Shown here: one piece after another, positions 9,011 through 16,463 of the stretch
Layout: each line of letters starts with the position of its first letter
How positions within the stretch are numbered: position 1 is the stretch's first letter
Assembly (NCBI RefSeq): GCF_002091635.1
Contig: NZ_BDAC01000006.1
Location: 124,001-188,000, forward strand
Reading direction: 5' to 3'
DNA length: 64,000 bases
From: Pseudomonas indica NBRC 103045
Lineage (GTDB): Bacteria; Pseudomonadota; Gammaproteobacteria; Pseudomonadales; Pseudomonadaceae
The notes under the pieces: generated by a model
Databases searched by the model: none
What the model was told of the DNA's origin: nothing
The model's input: the letters and a program-made list of their open reading frames with translations, nothing else
Position numbers and translations under genes: made by a program

Positions 9011-9139
9011 AGAGCGGAGCCACCACCGATACTGCGGATAGCGTTTCGCCATTGTGCTGATGCGAACGTCCTCGTGTACAAGACGGTTAGCCACCGATTC
9101 GAGCTTCCGGTCCGAACCAGTCACCTCGAATTGGCTCGT
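9008..9139 (-). pseudogene. Remnant of a phage-type small DNA-binding protein (relative of the gene at 12680)
   Basis: Reading the minus strand, the frame between a stop at about 9140 and 9008 encodes EVTGSDRKLESVANR...ISTMAKRYPQYRWWLRSL. This aligns with EATGIKEERCKTIRY...LDLMAERYPEYSLWLRTG of the intact gene at 12680, with a three-residue gap. The N-terminal helix is out of frame upstream (FDKLSERANS in another frame) and no C-terminal tail is recognisable. It is therefore a frameshifted, truncated copy. It abuts the phosphatase gene tail to tail and marks the start of the accessory stretch. Confidence 0.6.
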
Positions 9140-9219
9140 TCACTCAGCTTGTCGAATGGCGCAAGGCGAGGTTAGCTGTGTGTTTGAAACCACGTTCATC
9201 AAGGTAGATAGGGGGCCCC

Positions 9220-9540
9220 ATGCTGATCACCACCACCCCGAGCATCGAAGGCAAGCGCATCACCCGCTACTGCGGCGTGGTGGCTGGCGAGGCGATTCTC
9301 GGCGCCAACCTGTTCAAGGACCTCTTCGCCGGCATCCGCGACCTCGTCGGCGGTCGCTCCGCCACCTATGAAAAAGAACTCCAGCGCGCCCGCGAAATCG
9401 CCCTGCAGGAACTCCAACAGCGCGCCCAGGAACTGGGCGCGAACGCGGTGATCGGTATCGACCTGGACTACGAAGTGCTGGGGCAGAGCAACGGCATGAT
9501 GATGGTGTCGGCGAGCGGGACGGCGGTGGTGGTGGAGTGA
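9220..9540 (+). CDS. YbjQ family (heavy-metal-binding domain) protein
   Basis: 106 residues, the usual length of the UPF0145/YbjQ family. Conserved features are [27 protein letters not shown] at the N-terminus, [29 protein letters not shown] in the middle, and a [13 protein letters not shown] end. The fold is a small pentameric alpha/beta ring. A heavy-metal-binding role is only a family label. AGATAGGGGGCCCC precedes the ATG. The next gene starts within 15 bases of its stop. Confidence 0.9.
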   Translation: MLITTTPSIEGKRITRYCGVVAGEAILGANLFKDLFAGIRDLVGGRSATYEKELQRAREIALQELQQRAQELGANAVIGIDLDYEVLGQSNGMMMVSASGTAVVVE

Positions 9541-9551
9541 GGGAGGAAGCG

Positions 9552-9983
9552 GTGGATAGGTGGAGAAGCGGTCTGGATGGGTTTGTTAAAACCGAAGACG
9601 TTTCGCACGTAGAGATCGCCTCGGTGAATTTCGATCAATGGACGCTGACCGTTGCCTTACGCGCATACGCCAAGGCTGATCAGAGTGTGTTGGGCATGAT
9701 TCATGTCGTCTTCGATCAGGTGGAAGGCTTTCGCCTATTGGACGAAGGCGCCATGCTTCGCTTTCCCTGGAAGCGACTATCCGATGACGGTGCCTTCGTG
9801 CACCGCATCCCGGAGGGTGGTTGGCTCGATCTCGAGCGTGACGCGGGCAATATCCTGCCCGCTGCAGGTGCGGCGGAGTATCTGATCGTGACCCAGAACG
9901 AATGCATGTCGGTCATCGCCTACGCGGAGCCGGCATACGAGTGGGTCAAGAGTGGAGCGGCGAATACTTGGACGGCTGTGTAG
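9552..9983 (+). CDS. Hypothetical protein
   Basis: 143 residues from a GTG at 9552, chosen because GGGAGGA lies 4 bases upstream; a GTG at 9537 overlapping the ybjQ stop is the alternative. I do not recognise a family. It is a soluble acidic protein with no signal peptide and predicted alternating strands (VEIASVNFDQWTLTVALRAY, AEYLIVTQNECMSVIAYAEP). The size and style recall immunity-type or SMI1-like small proteins, but no diagnostic motif is visible. It sits in the lower-GC accessory block between ybjQ and a hydrolase. Confidence 0.65.
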   Translation: MDRWRSGLDGFVKTEDVSHVEIASVNFDQWTLTVALRAYAKADQSVLGMIHVVFDQVEGFRLLDEGAMLRFPWKRLSDDGAFVHRIPEGGWLDLERDAGNILPAAGAAEYLIVTQNECMSVIAYAEPAYEWVKSGAANTWTAV

Positions 9984-9992
9984 GGGCCGAGT

Positions 9993-10703
9993 ATGACGAC
10001 GTTGGTTCTTCTTCCCGGCATGGATGGCACAGGGCTGCTTTTTCAGCCTCTCATTGACGCACTACGGAGTGATGTCCGCGTCATGGTCATCCACTATCCC
10101 ACCGACGAGCCCCTGGACTACCAGGCAATTCGATTTCATGTGGAAGCGGCTCTCCCGGAGGGGCCGCTGGTGCTGTTGGGCGAGTCATTTTCCGGTCCTA
10201 TTGCAACTGCCATCGCGGCGGGCTTTGCAGATCGGGTTAGAGGTCTCGTCCTGTGCTGCACCTTCGTGCGTAATCCTCGACCGCTACTGGGCAGGCTCAA
10301 GGCGCTGCTACCGCTGTTTCCGATTCGCAGCATTCCCGGGGCTCTCATTGCAGCCCTTCTCCTTGGCCGCTTCGCCACGCCTGCGTCACGTAGCTTGTTG
10401 GAGCGCGCATTGTCTCGGGTATCCCCCTCTGTGCTGAGGGCGCGATTGCGAGCGGTATCTTCTGTCGATGAGTCTGCGTCGCTGTCGGCAGTGAAAGCGC
10501 CGGTGCTCTACCTGCGCGCTACTGAGGACTGCTTGGTTCCAGAGGCCAGCGCACGATTGATCGAGCAACGTTGTTCGTCTGTGTCTGTCGTGCCGATTTC
10601 AGGACCGCATTGCCTGCTGCAGGCCCGCCCGGTGGAAGCAGCGGCTGTGATCAAGGAATTTCTTCAGGAGATTGGGCAGACTACGGAGTCATCAACGAGA
10701 TGA
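9993..10703 (+). CDS. Alpha/beta-hydrolase fold protein
   Basis: 236 residues. The nucleophile elbow is GESFSG (G-x-S-x-G). The likely acid is in ATEDCLVP, and the likely catalytic His is in GPHCLLQARP near the C-terminus. The N-terminus LVLLPGMDGTGLLFQPLI is the oxyanion-hole strand. The order of Ser, Asp and His is canonical, so the enzyme should be active as an esterase, lipase or thioesterase. There is no signal peptide, so it is cytoplasmic. AGGGG precedes the ATG. It starts 9 bases after the unknown gene and is probably co-transcribed with it. Confidence 0.82.
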   Translation: MTTLVLLPGMDGTGLLFQPLIDALRSDVRVMVIHYPTDEPLDYQAIRFHVEAALPEGPLVLLGESFSGPIATAIAAGFADRVRGLVLCCTFVRNPRPLLGRLKALLPLFPIRSIPGALIAALLLGRFATPASRSLLERALSRVSPSVLRARLRAVSSVDESASLSAVKAPVLYLRATEDCLVPEASARLIEQRCSSVSVVPISGPHCLLQARPVEAAAVIKEFLQEIGQTTESSTR

Positions 10704-10763
10704 GGCTACTGCCTGTCATATCCGTTATAGTTGCACTTAGTGCAGCGCCTGAGGGCAACTTTG

Positions 10764-10934
10764 ATGTCAATACCGTCCTTGCAAGCTAAAAGAGCTTATG
10801 TCGCCAGGATGCGTCAGTCGAACTATGCCGCCAGCCTTCGCCTGGAGGGCTTCGACGTGACACCCGCCGACGCAGTACGCAAGCTGCCTTCCCGTGAGTC
10901 TGTCTTGCGTGCTTATCACGGCAAGCAGGGCTGA
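10764..10934 (+). CDS. YhfG/VbhA-type antitoxin of the adjacent Fic protein
   Basis: 56 residues from the ATG at 10764 (GAGG about 9 bases upstream); an in-frame TTG at 10731 is less likely. It contains the inhibitory motif S/T-x3-E-G/N as SLRLEG (Ser24, Glu28). In class I Fic systems this Glu blocks the ATP gamma-phosphate site of the partner. The stop overlaps the fic start (TGATG), so the pair is coupled. It would bind Fic and keep it inactive. Confidence 0.85.
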   Translation: MSIPSLQAKRAYVARMRQSNYAASLRLEGFDVTPADAVRKLPSRESVLRAYHGKQG

Positions 10935-11530
10935 TGATCGATAAGTACGGCGTCGGACAAGACCCTTACTGCTATCCCGAGACGTCTGTGCTGCGTAATC
11001 GCTTGGGGCTGATGAGTGAAGATGCGCTCAATCAGGCCGAGCGTGCATTGTCAGAAGTTGCAGCCAGCGAGATCGAGTTTGACCTTCCTCCCTACGATCT
11101 TGCTTATCTCCAGAGAATCCACCGCAAGCTGTTTGGCGATGTCTATGAATGGGCAGGCGAAATTCGCTCTGTAGATATTTCCAAGGGTGGAACGCATTTC
11201 TGTACTGTCGCTCGCCTTGAGGCCGAGGCTACCAAGATTTTCAGTCGCATGTCCGAAGCGAATTGGTTCGAGAGTGTGGGCCGTTCCGAGTTGGTGGTTT
11301 CTGTTGCTGGTGTGTATGGAGACCTCAACATGATCCACCCGTTCAGGGATGGTAATGGCAGAGCGTTGCGTACCCTGTTTGAGCACATCATCGTAAACGC
11401 TGGTTATGGGATCAGTTGGTGGTCGGTGGAGCCGGGAGAATGGCTGCAGGCCAATATCGATGCTGTCGTATGCGATTACGAAGGCTTGGTTTGTATTTTT
11501 GATCGCTGTATAGGTTTGCCGATTGGCTGA
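10934..11530 (+). CDS. fic: Fic domain AMP-transferase (class I)
   Basis: 198 residues. The Fic motif HPFRDGNGRALR (135-146) has the catalytic His135 and the GNGR anion loop, so it should transfer AMP (or another NMP) to a hydroxyl group on a target. The flap region is KGGTHFC (84-90). It has no C-terminal extension. The neighbouring small gene carries the inhibitory motif, which makes this a class I FicT/FicA-like (Fic/YhfG) pair. Known targets of such toxins include topoisomerase subunits GyrB and ParE; the target here is unknown. Confidence 0.93.
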   Translation: MIDKYGVGQDPYCYPETSVLRNRLGLMSEDALNQAERALSEVAASEIEFDLPPYDLAYLQRIHRKLFGDVYEWAGEIRSVDISKGGTHFCTVARLEAEATKIFSRMSEANWFESVGRSELVVSVAGVYGDLNMIHPFRDGNGRALRTLFEHIIVNAGYGISWWSVEPGEWLQANIDAVVCDYEGLVCIFDRCIGLPIG

Positions 11531-11538
11531 ACCAAAAA

Positions 11539-11570
11539 GAAAAGGGGTTAGCTTTCGCTAACCCCTTTTC
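11539..11570. terminator. Bidirectional intrinsic terminator (fic and tRNA-Met)
   Basis: A perfect 14-bp stem, GAAAAGGGGTTAGC / GCTAACCCCTTTTC, with a TTTC loop. On the minus strand it is followed by TTTTT, so it ends the tRNA-Met transcript; on the plus strand the stem's own T-run lies 9 bases after the fic stop. A near copy of this hairpin occurs at 15898-15923. Confidence 0.88.
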
Positions 11571-11575
11571 GGATA

Positions 11576-11652
11576 TGGTGGCTACGCAGGGACTTGAACC
11601 CCGGACCCCAGCATTATGAATGCCGTGCTCTAACCAGCTGAGCTACGTAGCC
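11576..11652 (-). tRNA. tRNA-Met (CAT anticodon)
   Basis: 77 nt including the encoded CCA. The 5' end is GGCTACG, paired with CGTAGCC; the D arm is GCTCAGCTGGTTAGAGC, the anticodon loop is TTCATAA, and the T arm carries GGTTCAAGT. All stems pair. The T-arm and acceptor match elongator tRNA-Met of Pseudomonas. It lies at the boundary between the fic block and the AT-rich island, and a bidirectional terminator follows directly. Confidence 0.96.
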
Positions 11653-11824
11653 ATTCGAGGCGCGCATTATTCTCGGACGTGACCCGCCTGTCAACCCTCC
11701 AGGGGCGGCATTTTTTGGCGTTCCATCAAGCGGTTACGGGGCGGCGGTCGGCAACGAAACCACTGGTACCAGTGCACTTGAGGAAAGGTGCATCGTTGTC
11801 GGCTTTGAACGCTGCTCCAGCGTC

Positions 11825-12352
11825 TTAGTAGTCACGACGCGGCACTGGCCATCCGCGCCACCAGCGATTCAGCAGCACCCGCAGGGAGCGTTCGCCGGGC
11901 TGCGGCGGTGGGGCGAAACGCGGCATGTCCCGCAGGGCAATCCACAGATCGCCCTGCCATTGCAGCAGACTGATGCGCTGGTGATCCCAGGCCATCAGCG
12001 TGCGCCTGGGTTCCTGTGCTCGGCCTTCCCAGGCATCGCGCAGGGCGGGCAGGGCTTCATGAGTCAGCCAGCGGCGCAGACCGCGATTCTCGGGATGACT
12101 GAAACGACAGAGCGCTCGGTAAAGCCCGGACTCGCTCAATAGCTGAACAGGCTCCGAGTCGCCCCGGTGAGTACAGAACGTCACCGTGCATACCTGATCG
12201 TCGTCCATCAGCCGACAAATCCGCTCCGGGTGCCGATGCCCCATCAACAGGCCGAACTCCTTGGCACACACCCAAGGCTGCCGGTCGATCATCACGCCGC
12301 GCAGCGGGCGGTTATGCCGCATCAGCAGCAGAGGGAAATAGCTTTCTTCCAT
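11825..12352 (-). CDS. Bro-N domain antirepressor-like protein
   Basis: 175 residues from the ATG at 12352 (GGAG 6 bases upstream); a longer in-frame start at 12364 or 12457 is possible. The N-terminal 100 residues form a BRO family domain (PWVCAKEFGLLMG, LLSESGLYRALCRF, LRRWLTHEALPALRD), as in phage antirepressors. The C-terminal part (LLQWQGDLWIALRDMPRF) is typical of the Pseudomonas chromosomal versions. It is divergent from the small regulator at 12680, with repeated operator-like sequences between, as in a phage switch. Confidence 0.88.
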   Translation of the reverse strand: MEESYFPLLLMRHNRPLRGVMIDRQPWVCAKEFGLLMGHRHPERICRLMDDDQVCTVTFCTHRGDSEPVQLLSESGLYRALCRFSHPENRGLRRWLTHEALPALRDAWEGRAQEPRRTLMAWDHQRISLLQWQGDLWIALRDMPRFAPPPQPGERSLRVLLNRWWRGWPVPRRDY

Positions 12353-12592
12353 ATAGCTCTCCATTGATTCAGGCAGGCATGCCCATATCGAGTAAAGGGG
12401 GGCAGGTTGGTGGAGGTGGTGACGGCTAGTCGGCAAGGTGTCTTTCGATCCAGCCACGCACTTCGATGATTTGCGCCATGCCCAGGGGCTGAGCTAGCAC
12501 GTACTTCGTACACAACGGTGCGTTGCGGAAATCCGTTAGGCGTTGGGTCGTTCCATGTGAATGTTCCCTATAATCGAAGAAGCGCCCAAATG

Positions 12593-12659
12593 GTTGTGGA
12601 ATATCTCAACCAGTTGAGTGGAATAATACCACCATGCTTTGTTGGTGGAATATTTCAAC
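12593..12659. promoter_or_regulatory. Three repeated operator-like sequences between the Bro and regulator genes
   Basis: GTTGTGGAATATCTCAAC (12593-12610) and GTTGGTGGAATATTTCAAC (12641-12659) are near identical and partly palindromic (GTTG...CAAC). Between them lies GTTGAGTGGAATAATACCACC (12613-12633), which shares TGGAATA. The block is much more AT-rich than the chromosome and holds the divergent promoters. Three operators for a Cro/CI-like protein are the natural reading; binding by the 12680 product is inferred. Confidence 0.65.
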
Positions 12660-12679
12660 ATTTCTTTTTTAAGATTTTT

Positions 12680-12949
12680 ATGGAATCAACCCACGATAGA
12701 GTCAGGCGCTTTTTGTCTAAGATCGGGCACCGAGAAGTCAGTGAAGCCACTGGAATCAAGGAGGAACGCTGCAAGACGATCAGATACGACAAAAGAGCGA
12801 ATCTGAGGACAAGCGAACTGGACTTGATGGCAGAACGCTATCCTGAATACTCTCTATGGCTCAGAACAGGTCGTATTGATCCTGCCAACGGCGAGATCAG
12901 CCCTGATGATGAAGAGACCAACCGAACCTTGGCTAACCCCGCGGGATAG
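12680..12949 (+). CDS. Small phage-type DNA-binding regulator
   Basis: 89 residues from the ATG at 12680. No Shine-Dalgarno is evident, so it may be leaderless or start slightly later. The helix-turn-helix is probably RFLSKIGHREVSEATGIKEERCKTIRY, followed by the family signature LMAERYPEYSLWLRTGRIDPANGEI. Such proteins are regularly paired divergently with Bro-N proteins in Pseudomonas. It probably controls both genes through the repeats at 12593-12659. A decayed relative lies at 9008-9139. Confidence 0.75.
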   Translation: MESTHDRVRRFLSKIGHREVSEATGIKEERCKTIRYDKRANLRTSELDLMAERYPEYSLWLRTGRIDPANGEISPDDEETNRTLANPAG

Positions 12950-13003
12950 CCTCATCCGGAAAGTAGCTAGGCGCTGGTACATCCGAAGGAATGGAGAAGA
13001 ACA

Positions 13004-13336
13004 ATGAAAAGGATGCTGTTGGCACTGGCCCTAGCCGCAAGCCCCACCCTCGCAGAAGAATCCAAGCCCATTGCCACCCAAATCGGTGAGGCAATGCGAC
13101 CGGCAGCCGAAGCTTATGGCAAGACCATGAACCGGCTGGTCAATGAATACATGGCTGGGGCCAGCAAAGGCCCGCTTGGCGATGCAGCCAGAGCCAACCT
13201 CAAAGCCCAAGACAAACGAGAACGCGAAGCCAATCGCGGGGTTCGTCGCACCATGAAGGAATGCATCAAGCCTGGGAACGTCATTGATGATGACGTGAAA
13301 GAGTGCACGGAAGGATTGCGTCAAAAAGAATGGTGA
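13004..13336 (+). CDS. Small secreted protein of unknown function
   Basis: 110 residues. A signal peptide is clear (MKRMLLALALAASPTLA, cleavage after Ala17), so the mature product is periplasmic, about 93 residues. The rest is helical and highly charged, with a conserved-looking pair of cysteines near the end (MKECIKPG, VKECTEG) that could form a disulfide. GGAGAAGAAC precedes the ATG. It lies 54 bases after the regulator and 33 bases before the ATPase on the same strand, so all three may share a transcript. I do not recognise a family. Confidence 0.72.
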   Translation: MKRMLLALALAASPTLAEESKPIATQIGEAMRPAAEAYGKTMNRLVNEYMAGASKGPLGDAARANLKAQDKREREANRGVRRTMKECIKPGNVIDDDVKECTEGLRQKEW

Positions 13337-13369
13337 CCGTGAAATCATCAGTTGCAGAAGGAATGCACG

Positions 13370-15718
13370 ATGTTAAAGCGTATAAGCAAGATTCAAAATG
13401 TAGGGAAGTTCAGGGGTTGTAAGGCTGGGAATATAGAGTTTAACAAGATAAGTATAATTTACGGCTTGAATACCTATGGTAAATCAACGCTGACAGATAT
13501 ATTTAAAAGTTTAAGGAATGGTGATGATGTCTTGATAAAAAAGAGGCTATCCATTCCGGAAGATAAGCTCCCGCAAGAGGTTGTTCTAAGTTTTCAAAAG
13601 GACGGCAAAGAAGTTGCGGTGTCTTATAATCAGCGTGGCTGGTCGGCCAATATCGAAGATGGTCAGCGAATCAATATATATGATGAGGATTTTTACCATC
13701 AAAATCTTTTCTCTTCACGAGAGTTTACGCGCTCCACTAAAGAACAATTTAGCGCATTTATTTTAGGTAAGCAGGGCGTAGACAAAGCGAACTTGATTGC
13801 AGGTAAGAATAAAGTAAAAGGCGATCTGGTAAGAACGAGAACGCGGTTGACGAAAGATGCATTTGCAGACATTGCTGATGTAAAGAACTTTCTGGCTTTG
13901 CCCGTTGATAAGACAAAGGAAGAGCTAGAGTCTGAGCGTGATCGGCTCCGAGAGGAGTGGGCTAACAAAAGCCGGCAGCAAAAAGCTCTGCAAGAGATAC
14001 TTGGGCGGGCAGTTTTTAAGCCTGTAGAGCAGGGCAGTAAATTTGAAACCTCAGCTAAAGATATAAATGAAGTATTAAGAAGCACGTTTCAAACGGAGAA
14101 TGTTGAAGCTCAAGCAGAGCTTGAAAAGCATATTGAACGGTGCTTCAAGACAAAAGATAAGGCCGAGGCATGGATTAGGCAGGGGGTTGAGCAAAACAAT
14201 GGGGTGGAATGTCAGTTCTGTGGGCAGGAATTAAGCGATAAGGCGCTTAGTCTGCTGGAGCAATATAAGAAAAGTTTCGATACGTCGTTTCAAGATTTTC
14301 GCGATCAAGCTATAAAAAGGCTTTTGGATCAAGATCAGATGACTGTTAAGGCTATGCCTCAGCAAAGAGAAATTGACACGATAGCTGAGAACTCTAAATT
14401 AGAGCTTATATATAAAGACATATCAGATATAGACTTAGGCGATTGCTATGAACGGCTTGAGGCGTTGGCGGCTGATATTCGAGAGCTTAAAGAGCTTGTC
14501 GAAGGGGAGTTTAGGCCGTTTAAAGAGTCTCTAGATTCAGCTATAAAAGAAAAGTCCGAAGCTCCTCAGCAGGCCGTGAGAGAAATTGAATACGATACTT
14601 TGTTGTCGCTGTTAAATAACTATAATTCGGCGAAGGTAGAGTATAACGCCTTAGGTGCTGAGATTAATGAGTGTTACGCTGCGTTTAAAGAAAAGCTAAG
14701 ACTTACGGATTATGCAACAGAGCTAGGTGAGTTAAAAAGTCTGGGAGAAATGCAAAACCTCAAAATCAAAAGATTTGAACGGGATGGGCAATGCAAAGAG
14801 CTTTCAGCTTTAGAGGCGGAAGTTGAAAGTCTCGAAAAGGAAATTCCTAGGCTGCTGGAAGAGTTGCAAAAAGAGCAAAGTGACTATTTAGATAAGTTTT
14901 TTGCAGCCCTTAACGAAAATTTCCAAAAATTTGGAAGTAGAGACTTTGGTCTAAGCAAGGCTATTAATCGAGCTGGTCATGTTCCGATATATCATCTGAA
15001 AGTCAGTTTTAGAGGTAAGGTGATATCCGAAACGAATATTGATCGTATATTTAGTGAGTCAGATCGTAGGGCGCTAGCTTTAGCGGTATTTTGGACGTCG
15101 CTAAGTAATCAAAGTGACGAGGAGCTTGCAAGGTCAGTGGTGGTATTGGATGACCCAGTTACATCATTCGATATGAACAGACGGCACACGGTTAATAGAG
15201 AAATCATTAATATTTCAGAGCGGGCATGTCAGGTCATTTTGTTAACCCACTACGAGCCGGCCGTTGTTGATATTTTGAATAAATACAAAAAAAGTAAGCC
15301 GATAATGTTTTGTCAGATTGTCAGAGATGGGGATAACTCTACTATTGAGGTTGGTGATGCTGAAGCCTTCTGTAGAAATGATCATGAAAACAAAAGAGTG
15401 GAGATACTGTCATTCATATCTGGGCAGTCAAGACTCGCGGATGCAAGTTGTTTAAGGGTTTTTTTGGAGTATGAAATAGATTCTCGCTTTGCAAAGCAAA
15501 TAATTGCAAATGGTATTTCTAATATGCAATTGGGCGAGAAGATAGATAAGCTGCATGAGCTTCAAGTTATTTCAGATGCTACAAAAAATAAGTCGCACGC
15601 ATGGCGAGAGGACTTAAATCCGGATCATCATAGATGGTCAGATTCAAACGACGAAGAAAGGCGCCAACTAGCAAACGACTTCTTTGAATTTATCTATAAC
15701 GAGCTCAGCGTGGCGTAG
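13370..15718 (+). CDS. RloC/PrrC-like ABC-type AAA ATPase with a CxxC zinc-hook motif
   Basis: 782 residues from ATG 13370 (AAGGAA 8 bases upstream; a TTG at 13352 is less likely). Walker A is GLNTYGKST (32-40). A long coiled coil is interrupted by CQFC (281-284), as in the Rad50/RloC zinc hook. The signature-like SESDRRALA starts at 562, Walker B is VVVLDDP (590-596), and the H-loop is LLTHYE (His627). After the ATPase, R696-x3-E700 and KSHAW (His743) recall the Arg-Glu-His of anticodon nucleases, but the spacing does not match PrrC. GC is near 42 percent, clearly foreign. A phage-defence role is inferred. Confidence 0.85.
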   Translation: MLKRISKIQNVGKFRGCKAGNIEFNKISIIYGLNTYGKSTLTDIFKSLRNGDDVLIKKRLSIPEDKLPQEVVLSFQKDGKEVAVSYNQRGWSANIEDGQRINIYDEDFYHQNLFSSREFTRSTKEQFSAFILGKQGVDKANLIAGKNKVKGDLVRTRTRLTKDAFADIADVKNFLALPVDKTKEELESERDRLREEWANKSRQQKALQEILGRAVFKPVEQGSKFETSAKDINEVLRSTFQTENVEAQAELEKHIERCFKTKDKAEAWIRQGVEQNNGVECQFCGQELSDKALSLLEQYKKSFDTSFQDFRDQAIKRLLDQDQMTVKAMPQQREIDTIAENSKLELIYKDISDIDLGDCYERLEALAADIRELKELVEGEFRPFKESLDSAIKEKSEAPQQAVREIEYDTLLSLLNNYNSAKVEYNALGAEINECYAAFKEKLRLTDYATELGELKSLGEMQNLKIKRFERDGQCKELSALEAEVESLEKEIPRLLEELQKEQSDYLDKFFAALNENFQKFGSRDFGLSKAINRAGHVPIYHLKVSFRGKVISETNIDRIFSESDRRALALAVFWTSLSNQSDEELARSVVVLDDPVTSFDMNRRHTVNREIINISERACQVILLTHYEPAVVDILNKYKKSKPIMFCQIVRDGDNSTIEVGDAEAFCRNDHENKRVEILSFISGQSRLADASCLRVFLEYEIDSRFAKQIIANGISNMQLGEKIDKLHELQVISDATKNKSHAWREDLNPDHHRWSDSNDEERRQLANDFFEFIYNELSVA

Positions 15719-15809
15719 TTGCCGGAAATTTGGTGACTACATCCAGTCCTTTCTATGAGAAGAACTGGTCTAGCCAGCATAGGGGAGGGACAGAAGCCCC
15801 AATTTATGG

Positions 15810-15889
15810 GGCTCTCTGGCTCAGTCGGGCGGTTCGTAGCGGATTCATAATGCAGAATATCCCAGGTTCAGATCCCGGTGTAGCCACCA
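15810..15889 (+). pseudogene. Degenerate tRNA-Met-like sequence (CAT anticodon loop retained)
   Basis: The anticodon loop TTCATAA, a GGTTCA T-loop, and GTAGCCACCATA at the 3' end all match the tRNA-Met at 11576. The acceptor stem has two mismatches, the D arm is expanded (GCTCAGTCGGGCGGTTCGTAGC), and the anticodon stem has only two of five pairs. It is oriented opposite to the intact gene and is followed by the same kind of terminator. It is probably a decayed tRNA at the far edge of the island rather than a working gene. Confidence 0.6.
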
Positions 15890-15897
15890 TACAAAAC

Positions 15898-15923
15898 AAG
15901 GGGTTAGCGCAAGCTAGCCCCTT
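15898..15923 (+). terminator. Intrinsic terminator, near copy of the one at 11539
   Basis: The stem AAGGGGTTAGC / GCTAGCCCCTT with a GCAA loop is followed by TTTTG. It shares GGGGTTAGC...GCTA(A/G)CCCC with the hairpin downstream of tRNA-Met, in inverted orientation. It would end transcription of the ATPase and of the degenerate tRNA. Confidence 0.8.
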
Positions 15924-15965
15924 TTTGTTGCACGCGAAAATGGCTCAGTGCAAGGCAGAAAGGCC

Positions 15966-16399
15966 TTAACCCAGCAGCCGCTCCAGGGCACCATCCACAT
16001 GCTCCTGCCATTCCCCGCGCCTCATTTCCTGATAGCCGCTGCTGCCGGCGAAGGCGCTACCGACTACCACGTCGGGCTGCAGATCACGCAGGCCGGCGAT
16101 GCTGGTGGCCATGGTCTGGCGGTCTTCGGGGGTATTGTGGCCGGGAATAAAGCCGGCTCTCCAACTGCCGTCCGCGCTGCGGTACAGGTGTCGCCGGTGA
16201 ACAGGTAGCGTTGTCCTGTCGGGCTGTGTACCAGAAAGCAGGTGTTGCCAAGGCTGTGGCCGGGGGGGATCACGTCGATATTGCCGAGCAGTGTCTGGCG
16301 TTCGTCGAAGAGGATATCCACCGATGCGTAGCGGGAGAATTCCTCCTGTTCCCGGCGGTGGTCGCCGAGCTGGATGCCAAAGCACTGGCGGATCTGCAT
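15966..16399 (-). pseudogene. Truncated, frameshifted metallo-beta-lactamase-fold hydrolase
   Basis: Two minus-strand frames join into one MBL-fold C-terminal half. The first runs from about 16399 (CFGIQLGDHRREQEEF, NIDVIPPGHSLGNTCFLVHS, YLFTGDT). Near 16187 it must shift by one base into LYRSADGSWRAGFIPGHN...DVVVGSAFAGSSGYQEM. The sequence GACACCTGTAC lacks one C relative to the expected GACACCCTGTAC. The N-terminal half with the HxHxDH metal site is missing, and a repeat element sits at the break. It is not expected to make an active enzyme. Confidence 0.75.
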
Positions 16400-16406
16400 C
16401 GATGCT

Positions 16407-16440
16407 CGCGACGGAATCGCGAATAAATTCGCTCCTACAG
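16407..16440. repeat. Half copy of the GCGAATAAATTCGCTCCTACAG repeat
   Basis: The sequence CGCGAATAAATTCGCTCCTACAG matches the elements at 1983 and 59213-59405 in reverse orientation. It lies at the truncated 5' end of the metallo-hydrolase fragment. Confidence 0.6.
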
Positions 16441-16463
16441 GCGCCGGATCGATAGGCAAAGAA

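Noticed and set aside
15810-15889. A second working tRNA-Met
   Set aside because: The acceptor stem has two mismatches, the anticodon stem has only two of five pairs, and the D arm is too long.
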